From contig JACVCJ010000010.1 in NCBI GenBank assembly GCA_016742095.1, positions 1-64,000 of the forward strand: 64,000 bases of DNA, given 5' to 3'. The translations under genes were made by a program, and so were the position numbers. The stretch is from Bacteroidia bacterium. GTDB taxonomy: Bacteria; Bacteroidota; Bacteroidia; CAIKAF01. Below the pieces are notes generated by a model. That model saw nothing but the letters and a program-made list of their open reading frames with translations. It ran no database searches and was not told the origin of the DNA. Shown one piece after another: positions 27,296 to 35,674 of this stretch; within the stretch, counting starts at the first letter, position 1; every line of letters begins with the position of its first letter.

Positions 27296-28353
27296 CGTTC
27301 CGCATTGTTCTTTCGGGGACCCAGCAGGTCTTTTACTTTCTGTGCAAAAACGGCCGCCGCCGACTCGGGCTCATTGTAGCCGGGGTCCAGTATCCTGTAG
27401 CGATGGCCACGGCACCATACCGTAAGCGTAACCACCTGCCGGTCCGGGTGAGAAGACCCGGGGATATGGTGCTGCAGTTCGTCCCAGTCGATCGCCTTCG
27501 CCTGCAGCAGCAAAGCCGCCAGCCTGGCCCGGTCTGTATATATTTTACTGTCCCCTATGCAGCCACTGACCATTACTTTAGCATCGTAAGAGAACGTATT
27601 GGGCATACCCGGACTGAGTGCATAGCCCAGTACCGCTCCGGTCTCCGGAAGCAGATTTTTATTTTCAGGCAACTGTAAATAGGGTAATCCCTCGCTCAGT
27701 TTATACTGAAAAGGCCAGTACAGGTCCAGGAAATCCGGTATCTCCCCTTCGGTAAGTACCTCTTTTTGTCCTCCCTGTACAAAGGTATCCAGGGCGAAAC
27801 CGGAGCTGTAATATACATCATCCACGTACCAGCGGAATTCATCGAGCCATAGTACGGTAACGGAATTCGGCGGAGATCTCCGGTATGTAAGCAGGGTTTC
27901 GACAAAGAATTCGTCCCCGGGTTTTGCGGTCATAGACTCATACGTATTCATATCCTTCGGGAACAAGGAGCGGAATACCTCCATATATTCCATATACTCA
28001 AAATACGTACGGAGCGTAATGTTCTCCTTCTCTTCGCCGAAATACGGCAACCAGCGCAGGGAGGTATTCAGCACTGCTTCTTTCTGTTTTTCATCCAGCA
28101 CGATACTTTCGCGGACGATACAGGGCCGGTAGTCTGCTTTACCGCCGTATACGGTGCGGCCATCGGGACCAGTCCAGCGGTCGTTGCCCGCGTCGGGGTT
28201 TCCGGTATCTCTCTGCGTATATATTTCGATACGAGGATATTCCACTTTCGCTTCTGCGTTCACCGGTTCTCCGGATGTGGATATCTGCGCAGGGATATGC
28301 AGGGGAAAGACAAGGAAAATACAAAGGGCCGGTATCCTGTACATAGTATTCAT
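27292..28353 (-). CDS. Secreted hypothetical protein coupled to a SUKH protein
   Basis: The protein has 353 residues from ATG 28353 (MNTMYRIPALCIFLVF, cleavage after IPAQ); an ATG at 28344 and a GTG at 28359 are alternatives. The mature part holds two distinguishable halves: about 130 residues with RESIVLDEKQKEAVLNTSL and many acidic/aromatic positions, then a C-terminal part ending RHYRILDP-like HRYRILDPGYNEPE. No known catalytic motif is seen. It is probably periplasmic or surface located. Translational overlap with the SUKH gene suggests partner proteins. Confidence 0.7.
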   Translation of the reverse strand: MNTMYRIPALCIFLVFPLHIPAQISTSGEPVNAEAKVEYPRIEIYTQRDTGNPDAGNDRWTGPDGRTVYGGKADYRPCIVRESIVLDEKQKEAVLNTSLRWLPYFGEEKENITLRTYFEYMEYMEVFRSLFPKDMNTYESMTAKPGDEFFVETLLTYRRSPPNSVTVLWLDEFRWYVDDVYYSSGFALDTFVQGGQKEVLTEGEIPDFLDLYWPFQYKLSEGLPYLQLPENKNLLPETGAVLGYALSPGMPNTFSYDAKVMVSGCIGDSKIYTDRARLAALLLQAKAIDWDELQHHIPGSSHPDRQVVTLTVWCRGHRYRILDPGYNEPESAAAVFAQKVKDLLGPRKNNAER

Positions 28354-28464
28354 CTTCACGGTCAGGGGTTTTGGTTAAATATAGCAAAATCTTCCCATAT
28401 GCACAAAACCTGCTTCTGCCGGAACTCCTGCCCTTCATCACAGGAATTTTGTATCTTTAAAACG

Positions 28465-29073
28465 ATGACAGAAGATATCTCCGAAGAAGTGCATCCCGAC
28501 TGGTACCGGGACCTGCAGCCCATGTATTCCCTGATCCTGGGCAGTTACCCGCCCCACGAGGGCCGGCGCACCTACCCTTTTTATTATCCCAATGCGCAGA
28601 ACCGCTTCTGGAAAATACTTTCGGACCTGGCAGACATTCCGCTTGTATATACGAAAATTGATCCGGAAAAGGCCGTAGAGGAACGTTACCGCATTATGCA
28701 GGCCCTGCATGCCGGCGTGCATAACCTGGGCAGACGCATACGCCGCCGGGGCAGAAGTTCGCTGGACACGAATATCGAGATCACGGAATTCCAGGATATA
28801 CTGGGCATTGTGCGCGCCCATCCCGAACTGGAAAAGATACTGCTCTCCGGTTTTTCGGCGCCCAGCAGTACGGCGCGGCTCTTCCTGCGTTACCTGCAGG
28901 AGCAGGGACTTGAACCCGATCCGCTTCCGCAGAAGATCGGCCGGGATACGGTTTTTGACCTGTCCGTGGACGGCAGGCATATCCGCTGCATGGTGCTCAA
29001 TTCCACGTCCACGGCGTCGAGCGTACCCTATGCCGAGGTGCTGGAGCAGTTCCGGAAAGCGCTGGAACGCTGA
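28465..29073 (+). CDS. Uracil-DNA glycosylase superfamily protein
   Basis: The protein has 202 residues from ATG 28465, preceded by a TATCTTTA element at 28452. The frame extends upstream to 28297, but that part would overlap the divergent gene and lacks conservation signals. The motif ILGSYPPHEGR near residue 24 corresponds to the UDG motif A (GxxP). PFYYPNAQNRFW, LGRRIRRRGRSSLDTNI and the late VLNSTSTASS (motif B-like, usually SPS) match the family also annotated as DNA-deoxyinosine or mismatch-specific glycosylase-like. It would excise deaminated or mispaired bases. The stop abuts the stop of rimK (convergent, no gap). Confidence 0.78.
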   Translation: MTEDISEEVHPDWYRDLQPMYSLILGSYPPHEGRRTYPFYYPNAQNRFWKILSDLADIPLVYTKIDPEKAVEERYRIMQALHAGVHNLGRRIRRRGRSSLDTNIEITEFQDILGIVRAHPELEKILLSGFSAPSSTARLFLRYLQEQGLEPDPLPQKIGRDTVFDLSVDGRHIRCMVLNSTSTASSVPYAEVLEQFRKALER

Positions 29074-29979
29074 TCATTTTTCGTCTTTGTACTTGCCGGT
29101 ATTCACGTGTTCTTCGCAGAAACGGATGATATGCCCGGCCAGGTCGATGCCCGTAGCACCTTCGATGCCTTTGAGTCCGGGCGAAGAGTTCACTTCCAGG
29201 ATCAGCGGTCCGCGCGCGGAAGGCAGCATGTCTACCCCTGCCACCGATAAAGACAGTGCTTTGGCGGCATTCACGGCTGCTTCTTCCTCTTCGGGGCTCA
29301 GCTGTATCATGGTCCCGCGGCCTCCGCGGTGCAGGTTGCTGCGGAATTCGCCTTCCTTGCCCTGGCGTTTCATGGCGCCCACCACCTTACCGTCGATCAC
29401 AAAGGCACGTATATCGCTGCCGCCGGCCTCCCGGATGAATTCCTGGATGAGGATGTTCTCCTTGAGCCCGCTGAAGGCTTCGATGACCGATTTGGCGGCC
29501 TTGTCCGTTTCGGCCAGCACCACCCCGAGGCCCTGTGTACCTTCGAGCAGTTTTATAATGAGCGGCGAACCGCCCACCTGGCGTATCAGTTCGTCTACGT
29601 CGTCGTTTTTGGGGAATTTGGCAAATACCGTTTTAGGCAGCCCCACTCCTTCGCGGGAAAGGATCTGCATGGCGCGCAGCTTATCGCGGGAGCGTACGAT
29701 ACTCTGTGAGCCGTTGGCACAGAAAACGTTCTGTACTTCGAACTGGCGCACCACCGCTGTACCGAAAAACGTAACAGAGGCCCCGATACGCGGAATGATG
29801 GCATCGTAATGCTGCAGGGGATGCCCGTTGTAGACTACGGCCGGGTTGCCCTGTTCCACCACAATGCTGCATTTGGTGTGGTCGATCACCTGTACTTCGT
29901 GCCCATGCTGATGCGCCGCTTCTACCAGGCGCGCCGTTGAATAAATCAGGCTGCTTCTCGAAAGGATTCCGATCTTCAT
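29074..29979 (-). CDS. rimK: Ribosomal protein S6 glutamate ligase
   Basis: The ATP-grasp ligase has 301 residues. The RimK pre-ATP-grasp region ([43 protein letters not shown]) is followed by the ATP-grasp core ([20 protein letters not shown] and [15 protein letters not shown]-like [15 protein letters not shown]) and metal-binding [14 protein letters not shown]. RimK adds glutamate residues to the C-terminus of ribosomal protein S6. The closest reading is RimK and not LysX, because of the full-length match to the SRSxxLYSTxRL start. It is preceded on the same strand, 28 bp away, by a RimB-type protease gene, an arrangement known from rimBK operons. rpsF is not nearby. Confidence 0.93.
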   Translation of the reverse strand: MKIGILSRSSLIYSTARLVEAAHQHGHEVQVIDHTKCSIVVEQGNPAVVYNGHPLQHYDAIIPRIGASVTFFGTAVVRQFEVQNVFCANGSQSIVRSRDKLRAMQILSREGVGLPKTVFAKFPKNDDVDELIRQVGGSPLIIKLLEGTQGLGVVLAETDKAAKSVIEAFSGLKENILIQEFIREAGGSDIRAFVIDGKVVGAMKRQGKEGEFRSNLHRGGRGTMIQLSPEEEEAAVNAAKALSLSVAGVDMLPSARGPLILEVNSSPGLKGIEGATGIDLAGHIIRFCEEHVNTGKYKDEK

Positions 29980-30007
29980 GATCTTAGGTCTGGGGTTGTT
30001 TATTATT

Positions 30008-30511
30008 TTATACGGATGTTATCTGTTTGTTCTGCTGTTTACGCAGGTATTTCTCCGACTGGTTAAAGGTGGAAACGTCTACCAGGAAACGCTTTGCCAG
30101 GAAGGTACGGCCCAGCAGTACCGGGAATTTCATGTTGCTGCGGTCGGTGAGGCTGAACTCCACCGGGAATTCTTCGCCGAAAAGCCGCACTACCGTTTTA
30201 ATGATGTAGCGTTTTTCGGCCCGGCCCGTACTGCTTTTTACAATTTTACGGCCGCGGAACTCAAAGTAGTACGACTGACGTTCGTCCTCCTTTTTCTGCC
30301 GCTGCAGGGGCACCACGCGCAGCATGTGCCGGCCGTCACGGTACAGTTCCTCGATCTCGCTGCAATGCATACTGCAGCCATAGGCGCCCGTATCGATCTT
30401 GGCCTTTACGTTCGTCAGTTGCAGGTCGGGCAGCCCGATCTTTTCACTGCGGCCCACGGTCCATTTCACTTTGCGCGGCGTTGTATCCTTATGTTTCTGC
30501 GGCGTGTTCAT
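30008..30511 (-). CDS. RimB-type retropepsin-like protease (annotated ATP-dependent zinc protease)
   Basis: The protein has 167 residues. The aspartic-protease-like motif is [15 protein letters not shown] (DTG). It is followed by a beta-rich core ([33 protein letters not shown]) and [16 protein letters not shown], the family's second signature. Members were first called ATP-dependent zinc proteases but have a pepsin-like fold. In Pseudomonas the RimB protein works with RimK to trim the S6 glutamate tail, so a reverse or balancing role is plausible here. It starts at 30511 and precedes rimK in the same transcript. Confidence 0.85.
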   Translation of the reverse strand: MNTPQKHKDTTPRKVKWTVGRSEKIGLPDLQLTNVKAKIDTGAYGCSMHCSEIEELYRDGRHMLRVVPLQRQKKEDERQSYYFEFRGRKIVKSSTGRAEKRYIIKTVVRLFGEEFPVEFSLTDRSNMKFPVLLGRTFLAKRFLVDVSTFNQSEKYLRKQQNKQITSV

Positions 30512-30584
30512 TGCGGACCGAAATGTACATCAAGAAAGGGAATTTCAAAAATTTTCCGCTATGGGTTTTTACACTATCCCTATA

Positions 30585-31271
30585 CTAAAGCGCAGGTTCG
30601 TCTTCCATGGCGTCAATAGCCTCATTTACAAACTGTATAAAGGGGCGCTGCAAACGGTAGGTTTCGGCCAGGCGCCCGGCAAAATCGGCCTTTGTCACTT
30701 CCGAATCTTTAAACGTGACCGATACGACAAAATGTTTGTGCATCAGGTAGGGCATAATTTTATCGGAAGCGTCCTCGAAGCCTTTGGGCGATTTTTTCAG
30801 CTTTTCGAATTCGGAAAGTCCGCCGAAGGTCTTTTTAAAGTCCTTGTTGTTCATGATCCGCAGGAACTCATCGGGGCGGTAGTACACCTCGTTGCGTATG
30901 GCTTTGAGTACCGGCGGCATGGGCGCATACAGTCCGCCGCCCGTAAAACAGTCGCCCTGCATCATCTGGAAATAATAGCCGGCGTGTTCTGTCTTTTTGC
31001 CGCCCGGCGTTATCGAAAAAGCGATATGTGTTTTATAGGGATCTTTATTCTTGCTGAAACGTACGTCGCGATTGATGCGGAACATGCATTTCGAGGCCTC
31101 CAGACCTCTTACGCCCGGGTCAAATTCGGATATACGTCCGATCATTTCCGTGGTAAACTCCAGGAAGTTCTTACGAATGGCCTCATATTCCTTACGATGC
31201 GCGTCGAACCATTCTTTATGGTTATTTTGCGACAGCTCATTAAAGAAGCGAAATATATCTTTGTTCAACAT
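30585..31271 (-). CDS. DUF2461 family protein
   Basis: The protein has 228 residues from ATG 31271 (MLNKDIFRFFNELSQNNHKEWFDAHR). The conserved elements are NNHKEWF near the start, FRINRDVRFSKNKDPYKTH in the middle and GGGLYAPMPPVLKAIR afterwards, all typical of DUF2461 (TIGR02453), whose function is not established. The length is usual. A longer frame upstream overlaps the divergent oxidoreductase gene and is not real. Only 27 bp separate its ATG from the ATG of the divergent gene. Confidence 0.9.
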   Translation of the reverse strand: MLNKDIFRFFNELSQNNHKEWFDAHRKEYEAIRKNFLEFTTEMIGRISEFDPGVRGLEASKCMFRINRDVRFSKNKDPYKTHIAFSITPGGKKTEHAGYYFQMMQGDCFTGGGLYAPMPPVLKAIRNEVYYRPDEFLRIMNNKDFKKTFGGLSEFEKLKKSPKGFEDASDKIMPYLMHKHFVVSVTFKDSEVTKADFAGRLAETYRLQRPFIQFVNEAIDAMEDEPAL

Positions 31272-31286
31272 AAAGACGAAAGTACA

Positions 31287-31294
31287 TATTTTTG
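31287..31294 (+). promoter_or_regulatory. -7 element of the quinone oxidoreductase gene
   Basis: TATTTTTG ends 4 bp before the ATG at 31299. It lies in a 27-bp intergenic spacer that must also serve the divergent DUF2461 gene, for which TACTTTCG (reverse strand, around 31283-31276) is a weak candidate. Confidence 0.5.
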
Positions 31295-31298
31295 CAAC

Positions 31299-32273
31299 AT
31301 GAAAGCAGCGGTATTGGAAGAAACGGGTAAAGACCCGGTTATCAGAACGATGGACATTCCCGAGCCCGGTCCGGGCGAAAAACGGGTGCAGTTGCAGTAT
31401 GCAGCGCTGAACCACCGCGACGTATATATACGGAACGGTCAGTATGCCCGTATACAGCTGCCTGTGATCCCCGGCAGCGACGGTTGCGGCACCGATACCG
31501 AAAGCGGGGAACGGGTAGTCATCAATCCCTCTTTCGGCTGGGGAGACGATCCCCGGGCGCAGGGCAGTTCCTATACGATCCTGGGCATGCCGCGCAACGG
31601 TACGTTCGCAGAATACATATGCGTTCCGGAAGACCGTATCCATGCCGCACCCGAACACCTGAGCAGTGCCGGGGCCGCCGCATTGCCACTGGCCGGTGTT
31701 ACGGCCTACAGGGCGTTGTTTACCCGCGCACAGGCCCGCAAAGGCGAAAAAGTATTCATACACGGCATCGGTGGCGGCGTGGCGCTTTTTGCCATGCAGT
31801 TTGCCCTGGCTGCCGGCTGTGAAGTATATGTAAGCAGTTCCTCAGAACAGAAGATACAGGATGCCGTGGCCCTGGGCGCCAAAGACGGGTTCCTCTACAA
31901 TACCGAAGGCTGGGCTAAGAACCTGGTGGCACAGAAACTGGCTTTCGACGTGATCGTAGAAAGTGCGGGCGGACCCGGTTATGCCGATCTGCTGACTATT
32001 GCCGCCCCCGGCGCACGCATTGCCAGTTACGGCGGTACACGCGGCAAAATGGACGGACTTTCGCCCCAGGTCATCTTCTGGAAACAGCTGTCCCTGCTGG
32101 GTAGCACCATGGGTAACGACAACGATTTTGCAGATATGCTGGCCTTTGTAAGCCGGCACGGTATAGAACCCGTTATTTCAGAAACATTCGCCCTGGAAAA
32201 CATCGCCGATACCTATACGTATATGCACGAAGCGCAGCAATTCGGAAAAATAATCATCGATATTCAGTCATAA
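31299..32273 (+). CDS. Zinc-type alcohol dehydrogenase / quinone oxidoreductase-like protein
   Basis: The MDR-superfamily protein has 324 residues. The N-terminal GroES-like domain begins MKAAVLEETGKDPVIRTMD and shows ALNHRDVYIRNGQY and VIPGSDGCG. The Rossmann domain shows VFIHGIGGGVALFAMQFALA (GxGxxG-like). The usual zinc-ligand cysteine is absent (NHRD instead of CH), which fits the zinc-free quinone reductase branch. It is NADPH-dependent by family; the substrate is unknown. The enoyl-CoA hydratase gene follows after 1 bp, so a shared role in lipid or acyl metabolism is possible. Confidence 0.88.
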   Translation: MKAAVLEETGKDPVIRTMDIPEPGPGEKRVQLQYAALNHRDVYIRNGQYARIQLPVIPGSDGCGTDTESGERVVINPSFGWGDDPRAQGSSYTILGMPRNGTFAEYICVPEDRIHAAPEHLSSAGAAALPLAGVTAYRALFTRAQARKGEKVFIHGIGGGVALFAMQFALAAGCEVYVSSSSEQKIQDAVALGAKDGFLYNTEGWAKNLVAQKLAFDVIVESAGGPGYADLLTIAAPGARIASYGGTRGKMDGLSPQVIFWKQLSLLGSTMGNDNDFADMLAFVSRHGIEPVISETFALENIADTYTYMHEAQQFGKIIIDIQS

Positions 32274-32274
32274 A

Positions 32275-33051
32275 ATGCACTACCTGGAAATTAGCACCGA
32301 GAACCGCATCGGGTTCATTACCCTGAACCGCCCTGAAAAACGCAATGCCTTTAACCAGGAACTGGTGGCCGAGCTGCACCAGGCCTTTACCCAAATGGAG
32401 AATAACGCCGATGTACGCGTGGTGGTACTGCGCGCCCGTGGCGACGTGTTCTGTGCCGGTGCCGACCTGGGTTACCTGCAACAGCTGCAGACCTTTTCGC
32501 ACCAGGAGAACCTGGACGACAGCCGTTTCCTGGCCGGGGTGTACCAGCAGATCTACGAGCTGGGCAAACCCGTAATTGCCATGGTACAGGGCCACGCCAT
32601 TGCCGGCGGCGCCGGACTGGCCACCGTTTGCGATTTCTGCTTTGCCGTTCCGGAAGCTAAATTCGGGTATACCGAAGTGCGCATCGGTTTTGTGCCGGCC
32701 ATTGTCAGTTATTACCTGAGCAAGAAGATCGGCGAAGGCCGTGCCCGTCCCCTGCTGCTGAGCGGAGACCTGGTCAGTGCGGAAGAAGCGCATCGCCTGG
32801 GCGTGGTTACACACCTGAGTCAGCCGGAACAGCTCGAAAAAGACGTGATCGCTTTTGCCGAAGGCCTTATCCGTACTACCAGCGGCGAAAGTCTGTACCT
32901 GACCAAAAAGCTGATCTCCGAGATCAATGCCGCCGATACCACTACCGACGCCATGCAGATCGGTGCGGAATACAATGCACGTTCGCGGGCTACCGACGAT
33001 TGCAAAAAAGGAATTGCCGCCTTCCTGAACAAAGAAAAAATACAGTGGTAA
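32275..33051 (+). CDS. Enoyl-CoA hydratase/isomerase family protein
   Basis: The crotonase-fold protein has 258 residues. Features are RIGFITLNRPEKRNAFNQEL, oxyanion-hole segments AGADLGYL and GHAIAGGAGLATVCD, and KFGYTEVRIGFVPA. The catalytic glutamate of classical hydratases would lie in the 'TEVRIG' region (E in TEVRIG). The family acts on acyl-CoA thioesters in fatty-acid or branched-chain amino acid breakdown; sequence similarity to methylglutaconyl-CoA hydratases is possible but not provable here. It is co-transcribed with the upstream oxidoreductase. Confidence 0.92.
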   Translation: MHYLEISTENRIGFITLNRPEKRNAFNQELVAELHQAFTQMENNADVRVVVLRARGDVFCAGADLGYLQQLQTFSHQENLDDSRFLAGVYQQIYELGKPVIAMVQGHAIAGGAGLATVCDFCFAVPEAKFGYTEVRIGFVPAIVSYYLSKKIGEGRARPLLLSGDLVSAEEAHRLGVVTHLSQPEQLEKDVIAFAEGLIRTTSGESLYLTKKLISEINAADTTTDAMQIGAEYNARSRATDDCKKGIAAFLNKEKIQW

Positions 33052-33099
33052 GCCCTGCCCTGCTTTACGTATCTTTACCGCCAGATCAATATCCGTTGT

Positions 33100-34344
33100 A
33101 TGAAGTTTGAAGATTATTCCATTGTTCCCGAAATCAAGAAAAGTCTTGCGGAAAGCGGCTTTAAACGACCTACGGATATACAGTTCAAAAGCATTCCTTC
33201 TATCCTGAAGGGCGAGGACGTGCTGGCCATTGCACAGACCGGTACCGGTAAGACCGCCGCCTTTGCCATTCCCCTGCTGAGCATGCTGCACAAAGAGAAC
33301 GAACGCGGCATGGTGGATTTTGTACGCTGCCTGGTGCTGGTGCCCACGCGCGAACTGGCCCTGCAGATCAGTGAGGTGTTCCGGCAGATCGGTAAATATT
33401 CGAACGTACGGATCTTTTGCCTGCACGGCGGAGTGGAACAGGAAGAACAGATCGATACCCTGATCGACGGTACCGATGTACTGGTGGCTACCCCGGGGCG
33501 CCTTTTCGATTTGATCAGTCAGCGCATCTTCCACCTGAAAAAGCTGGAAGTACTGGTGCTGGACGAGGCCGACCGCATGCTCGACAACCGTTTTATCCAT
33601 GATATACGCGACCTGCAGAAACACCTGCCCAAACACCGGCAGACCCTTTTCTTTTCGGCCACCATTGACAACCGTATTAAAAAACTGGCCTACAACCTGG
33701 TGAACAATAACGCCATTCGTATACAGATATCACCCAAAGATCCTGTATCGAAAAACGTACATCACTCCGTTGCTTTTATCGAGATGGACGACAAGCGTTT
33801 TTTCCTGGAAAGCCTGATCCGGGATAACGAAGACCGGAAGATACTGGTGTTCGTGCGTACCAAAGTGCGTGCCGAACGGGTGAACAGCGCCATGGAACGA
33901 GCGGGCATACTTTGCGAGACCCTGCATGGCGACAAGGAACAGAAAGAACGCTTCCGGGCCCTGGAGAATTTCCGGAAGGGGATCAATAAAGTACTGATCG
34001 CTACCGACGTGAGTGCCCGCGGCATCGACGTGGAAGGGGTGGACATGGTGGTGAACTACGACCTGCCCGACGTACCCGAGAACTACGTACACCGTATCGG
34101 GCGTACCGGCCGCGGACGGAGTAAGGGACAGGCCATTTCATTCTGCAGCACGGAAGAAAAGCCCCTGCTGGAGGAAATTGAAAAGCTGGTCACGAAACAG
34201 ATCGAGATAGTTTCCATCAGCAAGGCCGATTACGAATTTACCCTGAAGAACAGCGAATCCGCAGCGCCTGACCTGGCCGCCTTACTGCGCGAGGCCGAAG
34301 AACTGGAAGAACAGCTGCGTAAAAAACGCAAGAAGAAAAAGTAA
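33100..34344 (+). CDS. DEAD-box RNA helicase, RhlE-like
   Basis: The protein has 414 residues. All helicase motifs are readable: Q motif (FEDYSIVPEI, PTDIQ), I AQTGTGKT, Ia PTRELALQ, Ib TPGR, II DEAD (LVLDEADRML), III SAT, and VI HRIGRTGRG, with ARGIDVEGVDMV between V and VI. The C-terminus ends in a basic tail (RKKRKKKK). RhlE-type enzymes unwind short RNA duplexes in ribosome assembly and mRNA decay. A TATCTTTA element at 33070 suggests a separate promoter inside the 48-bp gap after the hydratase gene. Confidence 0.95.
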   Translation: MKFEDYSIVPEIKKSLAESGFKRPTDIQFKSIPSILKGEDVLAIAQTGTGKTAAFAIPLLSMLHKENERGMVDFVRCLVLVPTRELALQISEVFRQIGKYSNVRIFCLHGGVEQEEQIDTLIDGTDVLVATPGRLFDLISQRIFHLKKLEVLVLDEADRMLDNRFIHDIRDLQKHLPKHRQTLFFSATIDNRIKKLAYNLVNNNAIRIQISPKDPVSKNVHHSVAFIEMDDKRFFLESLIRDNEDRKILVFVRTKVRAERVNSAMERAGILCETLHGDKEQKERFRALENFRKGINKVLIATDVSARGIDVEGVDMVVNYDLPDVPENYVHRIGRTGRGRSKGQAISFCSTEEKPLLEEIEKLVTKQIEIVSISKADYEFTLKNSESAAPDLAALLREAEELEEQLRKKRKKKK

Positions 34345-34368
34345 GACCTTATTACTTACACCTTCATT

Positions 34369-34680
34369 TTATGACCCTACCGTTTCTTCCTTGAGATAGG
34401 TAATGTAATCTGAGATTTGTTTTTTCTGGGATTTCGTAGAATTCACTATTCCGATCCGACCTTTCAGCGAATCGTATCCATATTTCATGAAAATCTCTCC
34501 GATGGAAGAATTCAGAAAAGAAGAGGATACAGCGTGACAATCTGTAAAATCGATTGTTACAGACTGCCCTCCGGACAAATACTTATCTAACTCTTTAAAA
34601 AGGCTTTCCCCTTCAGAGTTTGTGTAAGTACCATTAACAATGGACAATAATTTGATCCGTATTCGATTGTCTGCAGCCAT
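34369..34680 (-). CDS. STAS-like (DUF4325) protein
   Basis: The protein has 103 residues. The core strand-helix pattern VTIDFTDCHAVSSSFLNSSIGEIF matches the STAS-like DUF4325 domain, in which the SSSF(L)N element corresponds to the phosphorylatable serine region of anti-anti-sigma factors. It lies 23 bp downstream of a GHKL ATPase gene; a switch in which the ATPase phosphorylates or binds it is the natural model. Base composition is about 35-40% GC, clearly below the neighbours, and codon use is AT-rich, pointing to horizontal acquisition. A possible -7 (TAATTTTG, reverse strand 34706-34699) overlaps the stop of the ATPase gene. Confidence 0.85.
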   Translation of the reverse strand: MAADNRIRIKLLSIVNGTYTNSEGESLFKELDKYLSGGQSVTIDFTDCHAVSSSFLNSSIGEIFMKYGYDSLKGRIGIVNSTKSQKKQISDYITYLKEETVGS

Positions 34681-34703
34681 AAGGATACCTGATTCTTACA
34701 AAA

Positions 34704-35618
34704 TTACGAAAAAAGCTCGTCTTCACCTTCAACTTTTTCGATTTTCTCTAAATTGGTTGTATCCATTCTTAGGTGTATATGAGTTCCAAGAAAGGAATTC
34801 TGCATGCCTTCATGTGCTGTTTCCTCCCTACTCTCCTCTCTTCTCAAAATTGCTTCATTCGCAACAATTAACAAACTACTATTCGTAGCCTTAACATTAG
34901 ATAAAACCAGGTCTAACCCCAATCCCCGGTTTTGTGGCGTAGATTTGGTTGAATATCCTTTAATGACAGAGTCCATCAGCGCTTTTTCATGTCCTATGGG
35001 AGCTTCTCCTTTTTGTTTTCGATATGCATTTATTTTGTTCGGAATTCCAACTCCAAAATCACAAATGGAAACAGATAACTCGTGTCTGTTTGGCGCATAT
35101 TGTACCAGGCAATACCCTGATACTTTAGATTCTGAATGATCCTGGATATTATTAAAGATTTCTGCCATTACGATGGATATGGGTGACAGATCCTGTTCAA
35201 GAAGAAAATTATTCTGATAATACTGCCTTGTATAATCAATATAAAAATGCGTCCGCGAGCAATCTACCTTCCATATAGGCATCACACGTTCGGCAAGGTC
35301 CTGTGCAAAATTATTCCGGTCTGTACCAGGTTCCCAATGTCTAAAAAAAGACATTTTTTCAAGGTACAGCCTGATTGAATCACTCACTCCGGAAAGCTGG
35401 AACTTAATCTGAATACCTTCCATAAAGTATTCCTCTATAAGACAGGCAAGCGAAACCACATGCCATGCATTGATAAAAGTTGCTTCGCCAAAATCGACTG
35501 TTAATTGCAGAGGTTTCCGCTGAAGAACATGAATTCTGTTCTCATTGATAAACTGAATCCAGGTAGCAACATCTCTTCCCGGTACAACTTGTATCCGATG
35601 GGTGGTAAGGGTTTTCAC
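34704..35618 (-). CDS. GHKL ATPase with N-terminal STAS-like domain
   Basis: The protein has 304 residues. The N-terminal 110 residues (LQLTVDFGEATFINAWHVVS, LACLIEEYF) resemble a STAS-like fold. The C-terminal part is a histidine-kinase-like ATPase with N box AEIFNNIQDHSES, G1 box DFGVGIP and G2 box GLGLDLV. There is no dimerisation histidine and no sensor domain, so it is closer to anti-sigma/SpoIIAB-type switches than to a two-component kinase. It is low in GC like its partner. The pair could be a regulatory switch or part of a mobile defence module; neither is shown. Confidence 0.85.
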   Translation of the reverse strand: MKTLTTHRIQVVPGRDVATWIQFINENRIHVLQRKPLQLTVDFGEATFINAWHVVSLACLIEEYFMEGIQIKFQLSGVSDSIRLYLEKMSFFRHWEPGTDRNNFAQDLAERVMPIWKVDCSRTHFYIDYTRQYYQNNFLLEQDLSPISIVMAEIFNNIQDHSESKVSGYCLVQYAPNRHELSVSICDFGVGIPNKINAYRKQKGEAPIGHEKALMDSVIKGYSTKSTPQNRGLGLDLVLSNVKATNSSLLIVANEAILRREESREETAHEGMQNSFLGTHIHLRMDTTNLEKIEKVEGEDELFS

Positions 35619-35643
35619 GAACCTCCAAAGTACAAAAAATCAA

Positions 35644-35674
35644 TGATCAACCGACCTGTTTAGTTAATTGATCA
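35644..35674. repeat. 7-bp inverted repeat at the right border of the low-GC patch
   Basis: TGATCAA (35644-35650) and TTGATCA (35668-35674) are separated by 17 bp, at the junction between the low-GC gene pair and the T9SS gene, reaching into its stop codon. It has no U-run. It could be a weak transcription signal or a border mark. Confidence 0.35.

Noticed and set aside
32254-33636. Minus-strand frame of 460 codons opposite hydratase and helicase
   Set aside because: Crosses two well-identified genes and has no domain of its own.
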